From Areca catechu (taxonomy: Eukaryota; Streptophyta; Magnoliopsida; Arecales; Arecaceae): a stretch of 64,000 nucleotides of DNA. The notes under the pieces were generated by a model that was given only the letters and a program-made list of their open reading frames with translations, was not told the origin of the DNA and ran no database searches. The DNA is taken from positions 60,010,748-60,074,747 of the forward strand of contig CM038038.1 of assembly GCA_021397845.1 (NCBI GenBank). Direction: 5' to 3'. The position numbers and the translations under genes were made by a program. This document shows, piece by piece, positions 19,991 to 32,300 of this stretch; within the stretch, counting starts at the first letter, position 1; the number at the start of each line of letters is the position of its first letter.

Positions 19991-22771
19991 TTGCAACTCT
20001 TAACTCTATCTTCTGATGACAATATACTACATGTTAGTAATAAACGAAAAAGAGATGAAGTAAACAATACTTTACTTTGGCACTGTCGTCTTGGACATAT
20101 TAGTGAGCAGAGGATTAACAAGTTATACAAGAAAAAATTCCTTAATCCTTATGACTATGAATCATTAGGAACTTGTGAATCATGTCTCATGGATAAAATG
20201 ACCAAGACTCCATTTAGTGGACATAATGAAAGGACAACAGAGTTATTAGGACTCATACACACTGATGTATGTGGACCTATGGCAACTCAGGCCAAGGATG
20301 GATACTGATATTTCATCACATTCACTGATGATTTTTGAAGGTACGGATATCTAATAAAACATAAGTACGAAGCTTTTGAAAAATTTTTAGAGTATCAAAG
20401 TATGGTAGAGAAACAAACGGGGAAAAGTATTAAGATCCTTCGATTAGATAGAGGAGGTGAATACTTATCCACCGAGTTTCTTGATCACCTTAAACAAAAG
20501 GGAATCATCTCTGAATGGACTCCTCCTTACACACCATAATTAAATGGTGTTGCTGAAAGGAGAAATCATACTTTATTAGATATGGTACAGTCCATGATGT
20601 GCTTCACAGACTTACCTATTTCTTTCTGGGGATATGCCTTGAAAATAGCGGCTAATATTTTAAATAGAGTACCATCCAAATATGTATCTAGCACTCCATA
20701 TGAGTTATGGAGGGGAAAGAAACCCAATCTTAAGTATCTTAAGATATGGGGATGTCCAGCCTATGTCAAAAGAAATTTTGGACATAAGCTTGATGTTAGA
20801 GCAGAATAGTGTCTATTTGTCGGATATCCTAAAGATAGTATAGGATATCTGTTCTACCACCCTACTGAACAAAAGATTTTAGTCAGTAGGCATGCCACTT
20901 TTATGGAGAAAGAGTTCATCCTACAAAAGGGCAGTGGGAGAAATATTGAACTTGAAGAAGTTCAACAAGTAGATACATCTCAACAAAATCATAACATACT
21001 TAGTATAGAACCTGAATACACCACTCCTATCTGTAGGTTTGATAGGGTGCGACATACACCTGAGAGGTATGGGTTCATTATTGAAAATAATGAAGCCCGA
21101 ATCATTGATAATGATGAGCCTCTAACATATACGGATGCTGTCATAAGTAGTGACTCAAACAAATGGCTGGAAGCCATGAGATCCGAAATGGACTCCATGT
21201 ATGTCAACCAAGTCTGGACTTTGGTTGATGCACCAGAGGGTGTTAAGCCTATTGGATGCAAATGGGTCTATAAGAAAAAGATTGGGATAGATGGCCAAGT
21301 TGAAACTTATAAAGCCAGATTAGTAGCTAAGGGTTTCAGACAAAAACAGGGAATAGATTATGATGAAACATTTTCTCCTATTGCCATGCTCAAATCTATT
21401 CGGATCATGCTTGCTATAGCAGCATATCATGATTATGAAATCTGGCAGATGGATGTGAAAACTGCATTCCTCAATGGTTTCCTTGAGGAAGAGGTTTATA
21501 TGTCACAGCCAGAAGGTTTTGTCTTGGAGACTAAACCTAATTAGGTATGTAGGCTGAAGAAATCTATTTATGGATTAAAGCAAGCATCTAGGAGTTGGAA
21601 CATCCGATTTGATAAGACAGTCAAAGAATTTGACTTTATCAAAAATGAGGATGAACCTTGTGTGTACAAGAAGACTAGTGGGAGTGCCATAGTTTTCTTG
21701 GTTCTGTATGTAGATGACATACTCCTCATTGGGAATGATATCCCAATGTTACAATCGGTCAAGGTATGGTTATCTAAACAGTTTTCCATGAAAGACTTGG
21801 GAGAAGCATCTTATATACTAGGCATCAAGATCTATAGAGATAAATCTAGGAGGATGCTAGGTTTATCTCAGTCTAGGTACATTGACCAAGTGCTAAAAAG
21901 ATTTAGCATGGAGGAAAGTAAAAGAGGTTACTTACCTATTGGTCATGGCAAACATCTTTCTAAGAAGATGTCTCCTAAGACACCTGAAGAAAGAAATAGA
22001 ATGAATTCTATACCTTATGCTTCGGCAGTAGGGTCTATTATGTATGCTATATTATGTACTAGGCCTGATGTGGCATATGCCTTAGGTATAGCCAGCAGGT
22101 TTCAGGCTGATCCAGAAGAGGATCATTGGAAGGCTATGAAAAATATTCTTAAATACTTAAGAAGAACTAAGGATATTTTTCTAATATACGGAGGATCTGA
22201 TCTTAAACTAGAAGCGTATTTAGATTCTAGTTTTCAATCAGATCCAGATGACAACAAATCTATATCTGGGTATGTTTTTACCCTAAATGGAGGAGCTGTA
22301 AGCTGGAAGAGTTCTAAACAGCAAACTGTAGCTGACTCAACAATTGAGGCAGAGTATTTTGCTGTTAGTGAAGCTGCCAAGGAAGCTGTCTAGATGAAGA
22401 AGTACATATCAGAGTTGGGCGTAGTTCCTGAGATTGAAGGTCCAATATCACTTTACTGTGATAATACTGAGGCTGTTGCTCAAGCAAAGGAACCAAGAGC
22501 TCATCACAAATCAAAGCACATTCTGAGATGCTTCCATCTTGTTCGAGAGATTGTCGAAAGACAAGAAGTCTGCATTAAAAGGGTAGAAACGAAGAACAAC
22601 ATAGCAGACCCGTTCACTAAGGCTCTATCACAGCGAGAGTTTGATCGCCATCTTGATTGTATGGGATTAAGAATTAAAGGCGATTGGCTTAAGTGCAAGT
22701 GGGAGATTGAAAGATTGTGCCCTGAAAGCCAATTGAAATATTGTATTTCAATCCCAAAATCAATGAATTGA
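19991..22771 (+). pseudogene. pol: Copia pol fragment: integrase, RT, RNase H
   Basis: A single frame spans the whole stretch with six stops (20306, 20336, 20537, 20807, 21542, 22391) and no frameshift. Domains: GAG-pre-integrase zinc finger (WHCRLGH, CESCLMDK), integrase core (IHTDVCGP, GVAERRNHT), reverse transcriptase starting near WLEAMRSEMD with intact YVDD at 21707-21718, and RNase H (YLDSSF, STIEAEYFA, HHKSKHI). Gag and protease are absent. The frame runs past the PPT and stops about 60 bp inside the 3' LTR. The stops include a likely CAG to TAG at 21542 and TGG-derived stops. It was inactivated by point mutation, and its gag and protease were lost separately. Confidence 0.92.
22698..22707 (+). 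promoter_or_regulatory. polypurine tract of Copia element
   Basis: AGTGGGAGAT abuts the 3' LTR start TGAAAGATTG. Confidence 0.75.
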
Positions 22772-25063
22772 TATTATTATAATAAAGGCATTATTTTCAT
22801 CATACGCTGTGTCTTTATGATTATATAATGAACCCCGTAGATTAGGGCTATGGTTCTAGGGTTATGATGAGATCATACCAGTGAGACCTAAAGCCTTAAA
22901 ACCCTAATCTAAAATATTCCTGATCGATGGGACATTGAGTTGGGGATCAATGTTTCCAGCAAGACCAGCAAATCCTATATATGCTTTGTGATGAGGGTGA
23001 CTGATCTCATAGTCACTTGTGTTTGACACTAATACTAGGATGTGAGTGTTCATTAGAGAATGAGTTCACTGAATTGATCCAGATTGAGAATATCTAATGG
23101 AACCTTATCTGTTTGTCAATAGATAATTCTCATAGTGGGAGTAGTGCATGTGGTCCTTTGACTTGAGACTATCGTGGTACCTTATATATATGAATCCATA
23201 CTTTGGATCGCAATCAATCATGACACTGAGTCATGCACAAGGTGACACTGGGTATGGTGGATTGTATATGGAGGTTGTGAGTAGGTCAACAAGGAATTGA
23301 TCAGCCCTAGTAAGAGGGAATTGCATCCAGCTAATTTCGATTAAATGATGGATTCAGGAAATCTTTGATCAAAGTATGAACATTAGAGTTAATTTCTAAT
23401 GAATGAATCATCATTATAAAGATTGAGCTAGGTATGAATATGAAATTGGATCTGATAAGTATCCATATTCATAATCATATTCGGGATGCAAGTTGATCAA
23501 AGGACTGAATTGCCCGGTAACTCACCACTGAAGGGTATTTTGGTAATTCCACCAAAATTCCACATCTTTCGGGTAGACATGATAGGTTGCTAGACGTCAA
23601 TCTTGTCTTGAAGGTATATGACTGAATTATGGTAATTCAAATCAGTTAATTAGAATTAGATTCTAATTGACCGAGTCGAGCTAGTTTGAGTTGACCTAAA
23701 TCGGCTTAGTTGAGATCTAACCGAATTAAGTCAAATAGCACTCGGACCTACTGCTGGCTAGGTGTGGAACCCAATGGGTCACACACAAAAAAAATTTGAT
23801 GAAGGATTTAATTTGGAATTAAATCATGTTTGCAGGATAAACACACTAGCATGTGTTGCAAACCAAATTTCTATTCGAATCAGATTCGAATTTGGTTCCG
23901 AATTGGGCTTAATTGGGTTCTAATTGAACCAAATTAAGGTCTAATTTAAATTTTAGGACTTTGGGCTAATCCATGGTTGAACCCAAGGGAATCAATTTCA
24001 CTGAGGCCCTCTCTCCAAGCCGCCCACTCCCTTCCTCACTCGCGCCGCCAAGAAGAAGAGTCCACGCGCGTGTGGACTCCACTTCACGTGCGTGAGAAAG
24101 AAAAAGCATCAGAGAAAAATTTGAAAGAAGGGGTGATTCGGATCCTTTTCTGATGCCCTTGGATCTAGATCTGCTGGCAAGAAAAAATTAAGGAAAAGAT
24201 CCATCGCTTTTCGGTCGCAAATCCATCTCCAAAAGTCATGATTCTTCCTGAAGTTTTTCCAAGAGTTCTCCTCGTCAGAAAAATGAAAATTAAAACGGAG
24301 AATCATGATTTTTGGTTGAGGGGACGCGTGAGGAATGAGGGATCATGATTCTTGGGGTTTCAGAGGGTTGCGATGTTTTGAGTAAACGCCCCTCTGAGAT
24401 CTATAAAAGGCTTTGGGTTCACGGGGGTTTTATCAGACAATTAAAAATTCAGAAATCAGATCCTTCTCCTCCTCTCCGGAATACTCCTTCCCTTTATGCT
24501 TGTTGGGTATTGTTTCCCTTACAGAGATAATCTCTGTCGGAGCTCTGACCCTAAACAAGAGTAAGAGGAAGGTCTTGAACGGTAAAGGAAAGGAAAAGGA
24601 AGGATCTGTTCTTCTTTTCCTTCTTGAATTAAGACTTTGCCTGTCTTAATTTTTCTTCCAATTCAATTTAAGAAAAGGAATTCAAGAAAGGGAATTCAAG
24701 AAAAGAATTCAAGAAGAGGAAAGAATGAAGAAAAGAAATTTTCAAGAAAGAAAATTTCAGCCTAAAAGTCCAAGAATTGAATTCTTGAAAAAGAATTCAA
24801 GAAGAGGAGACAAGAACAAGAAATTGTTGTCTTCATCATTTTCTGTGTGGATCACCATTGGAGGGTGAACATTTCGGCACCTGGTGGAGATTTAAAGTTT
24901 GGATTTTAGCGATATAGGTTAGTACTTTAATATGACTTTAAATCTTATATATGCATGTTATATGTTTTAATTTTCTTTTTAAGGAGATCTTGGGTTGAGG
25001 GTTTGGTGAAGATTTCATAAAAAATTTGAAATCTATGTTTCCGCCTTGCCACCTAACCGTACA
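22708..25063 (+). repeat. 3' LTR of the Copia element
   Basis: A full-length partner of 2115-4473, ending CCTAACCGTACA. The TATA box is at 24402-24408. Differences from the 5' LTR are scattered, more than between the LTRs of the nested gypsy element, in agreement with the nesting order. Confidence 0.92.
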
Positions 25064-25096
25064 TGGGGAGGCATTGGGAAGCTACCCCCGGGTGCC

Positions 25097-25103
25097 TATA
25101 AAA
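25097..25103 (+). promoter_or_regulatory. TATA box of the antisense retroelement gene
   Basis: TATAAAA in GGTGCCTATAAAAGG lies about 170 bp before ATG 25271. G-box cores sit on the far side of the Copia insertion (about 1949 and 2102), so the promoter was split by that insertion. A probable 5'UTR intron (GTTAGT at 25215 to TTTAG at 25269) lies between. Confidence 0.55.
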
Positions 25104-25270
25104 GGGGGGTAGCAGTGCTCAGAAGGGGCCTTTCACCGTGCTTGTGCTTGAGGAGAAAGCAGCCTCTTCCCTCCCTGCATTGCTTTAGCCCCTTTTAGGA
25201 AATCAAGGAACAAGGTTAGTCCCGTCTCCACCTTCCTCTGTCTTCTTCCATTTCTGCAACTCTATTTAGA

Positions 25271-27405
25271 ATGGTTTCTGGGAGTCGGAGTTCGGCTCAT
25301 GGACATAGGGAACCCGGTCCTTTTGACATCTCCTTGACCATGACCCGAGAGAGGGTCGAAAATCTTAGGATCATGTATAGCAGTCCCTCCACCTTACATC
25401 TGACCGTCCCCAGTTGCGAGGGTAGAGTGAACGGACCATTAAACCTAGGAGCTCTCCCTTTATATGAGGACCACCTGAAAGCTGGCCTCCGCTTTCCGAT
25501 CCATAGTTTCTTCATTCAGGTCTTCAACACATATAGAGTTACCCCTTCCCAGCTGACCCCAAATAGCATTCGGGTTCTTTGTGGCTTCGTGGTTCTATTT
25601 CAAGAGGCCGACATCGAGCCGAGGGTGTCTTTGTTTTCCAATTTCTTCTTGTTGAAACAGGATTTCCGGATTCAGGATTGGTGGATGTTCAGTCCACGCC
25701 CTGGTTGGAAGATACTAGGGGGGCTTCTGTCCGCCATTCATGGATGGAAGTCCCGATACTTCTTTGTAAATAGCCTGGAGCCGTGGGACTTTGAGGCAGC
25801 TTGGAGGGAGCCAAGGCTGAATGCTTTGAACGGGAGGAAGGTCTCGAGGGCCAACGAGGCCGACTTCCATAAACTGGATGACGAGGATTCGAAGTTTGTC
25901 AGCTTCATGCTCCACGAGGGGAGTCTTCACCAGGCTGGACTCAGTCAGCACCCGACATTAGGTAGGACGAAAGCCGTAGAGAGAGAGACCAGCTACTTTA
26001 TCTTCTGTCGGCTTTGTGACCGTACCTAACGTTAACTTTGTTTGTTGACAGGTGGCAAGATGAAGCTGGATCGGGTGATCTTTTTGGCACGATCTGCATA
26101 GCAGAGGGCTATCCGCATTGCGAAGCCAACCCTGCAGGAGCCGAAGAAGCGGGCGGCAAAGCCGGTGCTCGAGAGGTCGAAGAAACAATGACGGCATGAA
26201 TGTCCGCCATTGTGGTGTCGGTCGAGTTGGAGGATGACATGCCTCTGACTGAACGCCAAAGGGTGATTGCATCAGAGCGATCCTCTTTGGTCAGGCAACC
26301 AGTCGCTCGGGCAAAGGAGAGGCTTCCAATGCCGACCGGGGCGGACGCGGCTCCTTCGTCCCCGCCTTTGGAGCTATCTGTGGTGACCTCCCCGACAGTC
26401 TGGGGAACTCCTGCAGTGGAGTGGCCGTTGGCCGTTGATGAGAGGGCTGGTGGTGCTCATGATGAGGGGGAGTGCCAAAAGTGGTGTGATGCTGAGAAGG
26501 CTAAGGAGCTGCTTCAGAGGGCCGCCCCCGACGATGACGGTCGATCAGTGAATAAGGCCGCTACGAGTTCCCTCCGCCATCTTCTAGGGATAAGTATCAC
26601 TTTTTATTTCTCCACCCCAAATTCATGGGTGGCGACTTTCTAACTATGCATGTCTGTCGGCAGCTTGTCAAAGATAACTTGTTGATGGACGAGGGCTTGG
26701 GCGAGCTGCTCTATCTGAAAGAGCAGTTGACCCAGAGGGCCGAAGCAGCGGAGCTGGCAAGGGACATGGCTAGGGAGGCACTGACAGCCTCTAGAGAGAA
26801 CGTGCTCGGCTTGAGGGCCGTAGCATAAGAGGTGTCAACCTTGCGGGCCGAGTCGAAGGCCCAGAAGAAGCAGCTAGAAAACTTGCTGGCCCAGAAGGTG
26901 TATTGGGAGGCAAGTTTAAAGAATAAGAAGAAAAAGATCAAGGCCCTGACCTGTCGGCTGGCCATCGAGGAGGGGCACTTGATCGATTGTGAGGTCCACG
27001 CACAAGGCCACTAGACGGTGGTGGAGAGATACAAGGGTTTACTTAAGATGGCCCAAGAGCTACTGATGATGGCCAGTGAGAAGGCCGTTGTAGAGTATAA
27101 TGCCTCCAAGTACTTTACCAAGGAGATGAACGAAGTTGAGACTGTCGGCTTCGACTATGGGTATGACGAATGTCTAGGGAAGGTTAGTGCAGCCTTCCCA
27201 GACCTCGACTTATCATTTCTTCAGCCATCGTGCTGATGGAAGGAGAGGCACAGACCCGACTGCCCAAGTGGCCGATGCTCCAGTGGAGGCTGTCATAGAA
27301 GTGGCCGGAATGGATGCCCCAGCTAGAGCCGAAGCAGAAGCAGCCCAAGGGGCCGAGGGGGCCGAAGTGGCTGTAGATAGTGTACCTCCCGTGGGTCAAA
27401 CCTAG
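25271..27405 (+). pseudogene. Additional ORF antisense to Tat-type pol, three exons
   Basis: Exon 1 (25271-25961) encodes a domain with LYEDHLKAG, TPNSIRVL, WWMFSPRP and GWKSRYFFVN, matching the minus-strand gene at 12531-14791. Intron 1 (25962-26051, GTAGG...TTGACAG) falls at the same residue as in that copy. Exon 2 has stops near 26098 and 26188, then a readable segment 26200-26590. Intron 2 ends CGGCAG at 26663, but its donor now reads GATAAGT. Exon 3 is a coiled coil (KEQLTQRAEAAELARDMARE) with stops at 26826 and 27012, and an Ala/Glu-rich tail to 27405. It belongs to the putative gypsy-type transposon protein family. Function is unknown and the gene is dead in this copy. Confidence 0.75.
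25962..26051 (+). other. intron 1 of the plus-strand extra gene
   Basis: GTAGGACG to TTGTTGACAG, 90 bp. It is positionally equivalent to the 82-bp intron 13837-13918 in the other Tat element, though the intron sequences differ. Confidence 0.7.
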
Positions 27406-27595
27406 TCATTTTAAAAGGTCTGACCTTCAACTTTGTAAAGAAACTTTTTTGGAAGTAATGAAGAACTTTTTTTTTCCATCTTAATATCACATTTTCTTCC
27501 CTCTAAAATTTCACTAAGTGTGGACTAGTCAGCTGATCTAAGCGAACGGTCGGACCTCCAGGCAAGCGTCGAATAGTGACTCAGGCTGAACTAGA
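27406..27595. other. 3'UTR link between extra gene and tandem array
   Basis: Non-coding, with a T-rich stretch (about 27468). It probably contains the 3' end of the plus-strand transcript. Confidence 0.4.
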
Positions 27596-27599
27596 TTCC

Positions 27600-28500
27600 C
27601 TTAGGATTTTTGCTCTAAGTATTGGTCCGTCGGCTTGCCCGGACCAAGAGCAATTGAAGTAGCGGTCGGACTGTAGCTCAGGCTGGAGCAACGAGCTTAG
27701 GAAATTCAAACTAATTGTTGGTCCATTGGCTTTTTGGACCCAGAAGCAGTTGAGGCAGCGGTCGGATGGTAGCTCAGGCTGGAGCAACGAGCTTAGAAAT
27801 TTCAACCAAATTGTTGGTCTATCGGCTTTCCGGACCTAGAAGTAGTTGAGGCAGCGATCGAATGGTAGCTCAGGCCGGAGCAACGAGCTTAGGAATTTCA
27901 ACCTAAGTGTTGGTCCATCAGCATTCTGGACCCAGAGGCAGTTGAGGCAGCGGTCGGATGGTAGCTCAGGCCGGAGCAACGAGCTTCGGAAATTTCAACC
28001 TAAGGTTGGTCCGTCCGCTTTCCGGGCCCAGAAGTAGTTGAGGCAGCGGTCGGATGGTAGCTCAGGCCGGAGCAACGAGCTTCGAAATTTCAACCTAAGG
28101 TTGGTCCGTGGCTTTCCGGACCCAGAAGTAGTTGAGGCAGCGATCGGATGGTAGCTTAGGCTGGAGCAACGAGCTTAGGAATTTCAACCTAAGTGTTGGT
28201 TTGATGGCTTTCCGGACCTAGAAGTAGTTGAGGCAGCGATCGGATGGTAGCTCAGGTCCAGAGCAACAAGCTTAGGAATTTCAACCTAAGTGTTGGTCCA
28301 TCGGCTTTCTGGACCTAGAAGTAGTTGAGGCAGTGGTCGGATGGTAGCTTAGGTCGGAGCAACGAGCTTAGGAATTTCAACCTAAGTGTTGGTCCGTCGG
28401 CTTTCCGGACCCAGAAGTAGATGAGGTAGCGGTCGGATGGTAGCTCAGGCCGGAGCAACGAGCTTAGGAATTTCAACCTAAGTGTTGGTCCGTCGGCCTT
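27600..28500 (-). repeat. 3'UTR tandem array, ~96-bp unit, nine to ten copies
   Basis: GTTGGTCCGTCGGCTTTCCG and close variants recur about every 95-97 bp (for example 27717, 27812, 27909, 28005), each followed by CAGAAGTAGTTGAGGCAGCG. It lies in the 3'UTR position of the minus-strand Tat element. Copies are moderately diverged. Confidence 0.9.
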
Positions 28501-29310
28501 CCAGACTGGGCTGCCCTAGAGCCTCTGCCAATCGAAGTCGGACTTTCGGAAGTGGGCTGCCCTAGAGCCTCTGCCGACTAGGGTCGTGCTTTCGAAAATG
28601 GGCTGCACTAGAGCCTCTACCGACCGGGGTCGGACTTTCGAAAGTGGTCGGACTTTCGGAAGTGGGCTGCCCTAGAGCCTCTGCCGACTAGGATTGTGCT
28701 TTCGAAAATGGGCTGCACTAGAGCCTCTACCGACCGGGGTCGGACTTTCGAAAGTGGGCTGCCCTAGAGCCTCTACCGACCGGGGTCGGACTTTCGGAAG
28801 TGGGCTGCCCTAGAGCCTCTGCCGATCGGAGTCAGACTTTTGGAAGTGGGTTGCCCTGGAGCCTCTACCGACCGGGGTCAAACTTTCGGAAGTGGGCTGC
28901 CCTAAAGCCTCTACCGATCGGAGTCGGACTTTCGGAAGTGGGCTGCCATAGAGCCTCTGCCGACCGGAGTCGGACTTTCAAAAATGGGCTGCCTTAGAAC
29001 CTCTACCGATCGTGGTCAGACTTTCAGAAGTGAGCTGCCCAAGAGCCTCTGCCGATCGGAGTCGGACTTTCAGAAGTGGGCTGCCCTAGAGCCTCTGCCG
29101 ACCGGGTTTGGACTTTCAAAAGTGGGCTGTCCTAGAGCCTCTATCGATCGGAGTCATATTTTCGGAAGTGGGCTATCCTAGAGCCTCTACCAACCGGAGT
29201 CGGACTTTTGGAAATGGGCTGTCCTAGAGCCACTGTTGACCGGGGTCAAACTTTCGAAAGTTGGTTAACCTAGAGCCTTTGCCGATCAGAGTCGAACTTT
29301 CGGAAGTGGT
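28501..29310 (-). repeat. 3'UTR tandem array, 46-bp unit, about 17 copies
   Basis: GGGCTGCCCTAGAGCCTCTG recurs every 46 bp (28508, 28554 and onward), alternating with CGACCGGGGTCGGACTTTCG. The unit contains the near-palindrome CCGACCGGGGTCGG, so each could fold. The unit is unrelated to the adjacent 96-bp array and to the 119-bp array of the other Tat element. Confidence 0.9.
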
Positions 29311-29330
29311 TCGTAGAAGAATTGTGGACT

Positions 29331-32300
29331 TTATTGATAGTACTTGTGGAGGTTGTCTAGATTCCACGGACGTGCCATCTGTCGTTCGTCTAAATATTCA
29401 AGTCGATAGGTGCCGGCTCGAACCACTTCAACGATCCGATAAGGTCCTTCCCAATTTGGGAAAAGTTTGCCTTGCTCGGTCGGCCTCAAAATTTCCGTCC
29501 TTCGCATGACTAGGTCTCCGACTCGGAAAGCTCGCGCCTTGACTCGCAGTTTGTAATATTTTGCCATCTTCTGGTGGTAGACTACCATCTTCATGCTTGT
29601 ACAAAGTCTAGTTTCTTCGACCAAGTCCAGGTCAGCCCTTCGCTATTCGGAGTTGGCCGGTTCGGCGTAGTGGTCAATCCGTAAAGATTGAAGAGAGGTC
29701 TCAACAGGGATGATGGCTTCGCTTCCATAAGTGAGGTTGAATGGGGTTTCGCCGGTTGACGTTCTGGCGGTCGATCGATATGCCCATAACACTAAGTGGA
29801 GTTCCTCTGCCCAAAGCCCCTTGGCCTCATTCAGTGGAGTCTTTAGCCCATGCAAGATTGTTCGATTAGTGACTTCAGCCTCTCCATTGCACTGAGGATG
29901 ATCGACCGATGTGAGTCGGTGAGAGATATGATATTGCTGACAAAAATTTTGAAACTTAGAGTTGTCAAACTGCCTTCCATTATCAGTAATAATCATCCAG
30001 GGAATGCCAAACCGGAAGATAATGCTATTCTGGACAAAGTTCTCCACCTTGGCCTCTGTTATATGTGCTAGTGGTTCAGGCTCCACCTATTTGGTGAAGT
30101 AATCGATGGCCACAAGCAAAAATTTCCTTTGCCCGGATGCCGAGGGAAAGGGCCCCAAGATATCCATCTCCCACTATGCGAATAGCCATGGGGTAGTGAT
30201 CGGCGTCAGCTCACTAGCAGGCCTCCTTTGAATAATGGAGTATCTTTGACACATGTCGCACCTCCGGACAAAATCCGATGCATCTTTCTGAATAGTAGGC
30301 CAGTAATACCCCTATCGAATGATCTTGTAAGCCAAGGACCTTCCTCCGAGGTAGTCACCACAGATGCCTTCATGGACTTCTTTAAGTGTATAGTTGGCGT
30401 CCGTCGGGCCCAAGCATTTCAGCAGCGGCTGTGAAAATGATCGCTTGTACAGGACGCTATCAAGGATGACATACTTAGAGGCCGTTGAGCGCACTCGCTT
30501 GGCCTCCATCGGATCTTCCGGAAGAGTTTCCTTAGATAGAAAAGTGAGGATCGGATCCATCCACGAAGTTTCTTGCTCCACCTAGTGGACCTCGGTCTGC
30601 TCTTCCGCAATACTTGGGTGCTGCAGATGATCCACAAAGGTTCGGTCGGAAGTGTTGATGGTGGCCATAACCAATCTTGATAAAGCATCAGCCCGAGAGT
30701 TTTGCAGACGAGATATGTGGAGGATTTCGAAAAATCTGAGCCAAGAGATAAGGTTTTGTACCTTGTTCAAGTATTTTGCCAAGGTCAGATCCCTCGCTTC
30801 AAAATCTTCCTTTACTTGATTAACCACCAGCTGGGAGTCGGAGAAGACTTTGAGTCGGCCGATGCCCAGTTCAATGGTGATTCGGAGCCTCACGAGGAGG
30901 GCTTCGTACTCCGCCTGATTATTTGACACCTAAAATAAAAAATGCAATGCATACTCCAGGCCTTTCTCCATCCAGGTCGGCCAGGATCAGCCCAGCACCG
31001 CAGCCCGCAAGGTTGGACGCTCTATCCACATGGAGGGTCCAAGCTGGTTCGGCTTCGTAGATGGCATCAGCTTCAGGTACTTCGACCATTTGAGGAGGAG
31101 TCTCTTGTTTCCATGTACACTCTGCAATGAAGTCAGCGATTACATGAGCCTTCAGGGCAGATCATGGCTAGAAAGAGATGTCGAATTTGCCTAGCTTGAT
31201 AGCCCACTTGGCGAGCCGACCAGATATATCTGGGCTCCGAAGGATTGCCTTGAGGGATTGGTCGGTCATCACCACAATCAGATGTGCCTGGAAATATGGT
31301 CGGAGCCGCTTGGTGGACGTGACCAAAGAATATATCAACTTTTGCATCTTGGGGTACCTCATTTCGGCATCATGGAAGACTTTGCTAATATAATAAATGG
31401 GCTTCTACTGTCCGTCTCTCTGACTCGCACAAGGATGGTGCCGATCGCTTCGTCCGATGCCGAAAGATAGAGGTACAAAGGTTCCTCCTCCATCGGCTTG
31501 GCTTGCAATGGAGGGTTCTTCAAGTACTCCTTCAGGGCTTCGAAAGCCGACCGATATTTGTTAGTCCAAACAAAACTCTCCGACCGGTGCAGGGTCTTGA
31601 AGAATGGCAGAGACTTTTCAGTCGAGCAGGAAATAAAAAGGTTGAAAGAGGTGATTCGGCTGGTGAGCTCTTGCACCTGCTTTTTGTTGGTCAGATGTGC
31701 CATCTCAGTGACTGCCTTTATCTTGTCGGGGTTTACTTCAATTTCTCTCTGTGTGACCAGAAAACCAAGGAACTTGCCAGAGGTTATCCCAAAAGTACAC
31801 TTCATAGGGTTCAGCTTCATCCGACGGCACCTGAGTGCTTCAAAGGATTCCTATAAGTCCCTGATGTGGTCGGCTTTATGGAGACTCTTCACTATCATGT
31901 TATCCACATATGCCTTCATGTTCCTGCCCAGCTAGCCTTCAAACACGCGGATGATCAACATTTGAAAAGTGGCATCGGTGTTTTTCAAGCTGAAGGGCAT
32001 CATTCGATAACAATAATGTCCCTTGTCAGTGATAAAGGCAGTCTTCTCCTCATCTTCTAGATGCATCTTTATTTGGTTGTAGCCAGAAAAGGCATCCATA
32101 AAGCTGAGAAGTTGATGGCTGGCTGTGGCATCCACCAGTTGATCAATCTTGGGCATTGGAAAGCTGTCCTTCGGACAGGCCATGTTGAGATCGGTGTAAT
32201 CTTCACAGATCCTCCATTTCCCGTTGCTCTTCTTTACCATAACAACATTTGCTAGCCACTCAGGATAGTGGACTTCCCTGATGAAGCTAGCATCACAGAG

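Larger units (their letters stand above)
2115..25063 (+). mobile_element. Copia LTR retrotransposon, interrupted by a complete gypsy element
   Basis: Two nearly identical long terminal repeats (2115-4473 and 22708-25063, about 2.36 kb) flank an internal region that starts with a Met-initiator PBS (TGGTATCAGAGCC, 4475) and ends with Copia integrase, reverse transcriptase and RNase H. Integrase lies before RT, which is the Copia order. Flanking sequence is GGGGG on the left and TGGGG on the right, a one-mismatch candidate 5-bp target duplication in a G run. The gag and protease region is missing, replaced by non-coding DNA and a possible foreign LTR (17995-19550). The RT and RNase H wording resembles the Tork/Angela group, a tentative assignment. 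Confidence 0.85.

Noticed and set aside
27600..29310. Could the regular 46-bp and 96-bp repeats be a CRISPR array?
   Set aside because: Units are contiguous tandem copies without unique spacers, in the 3'UTR of a plant gypsy element.
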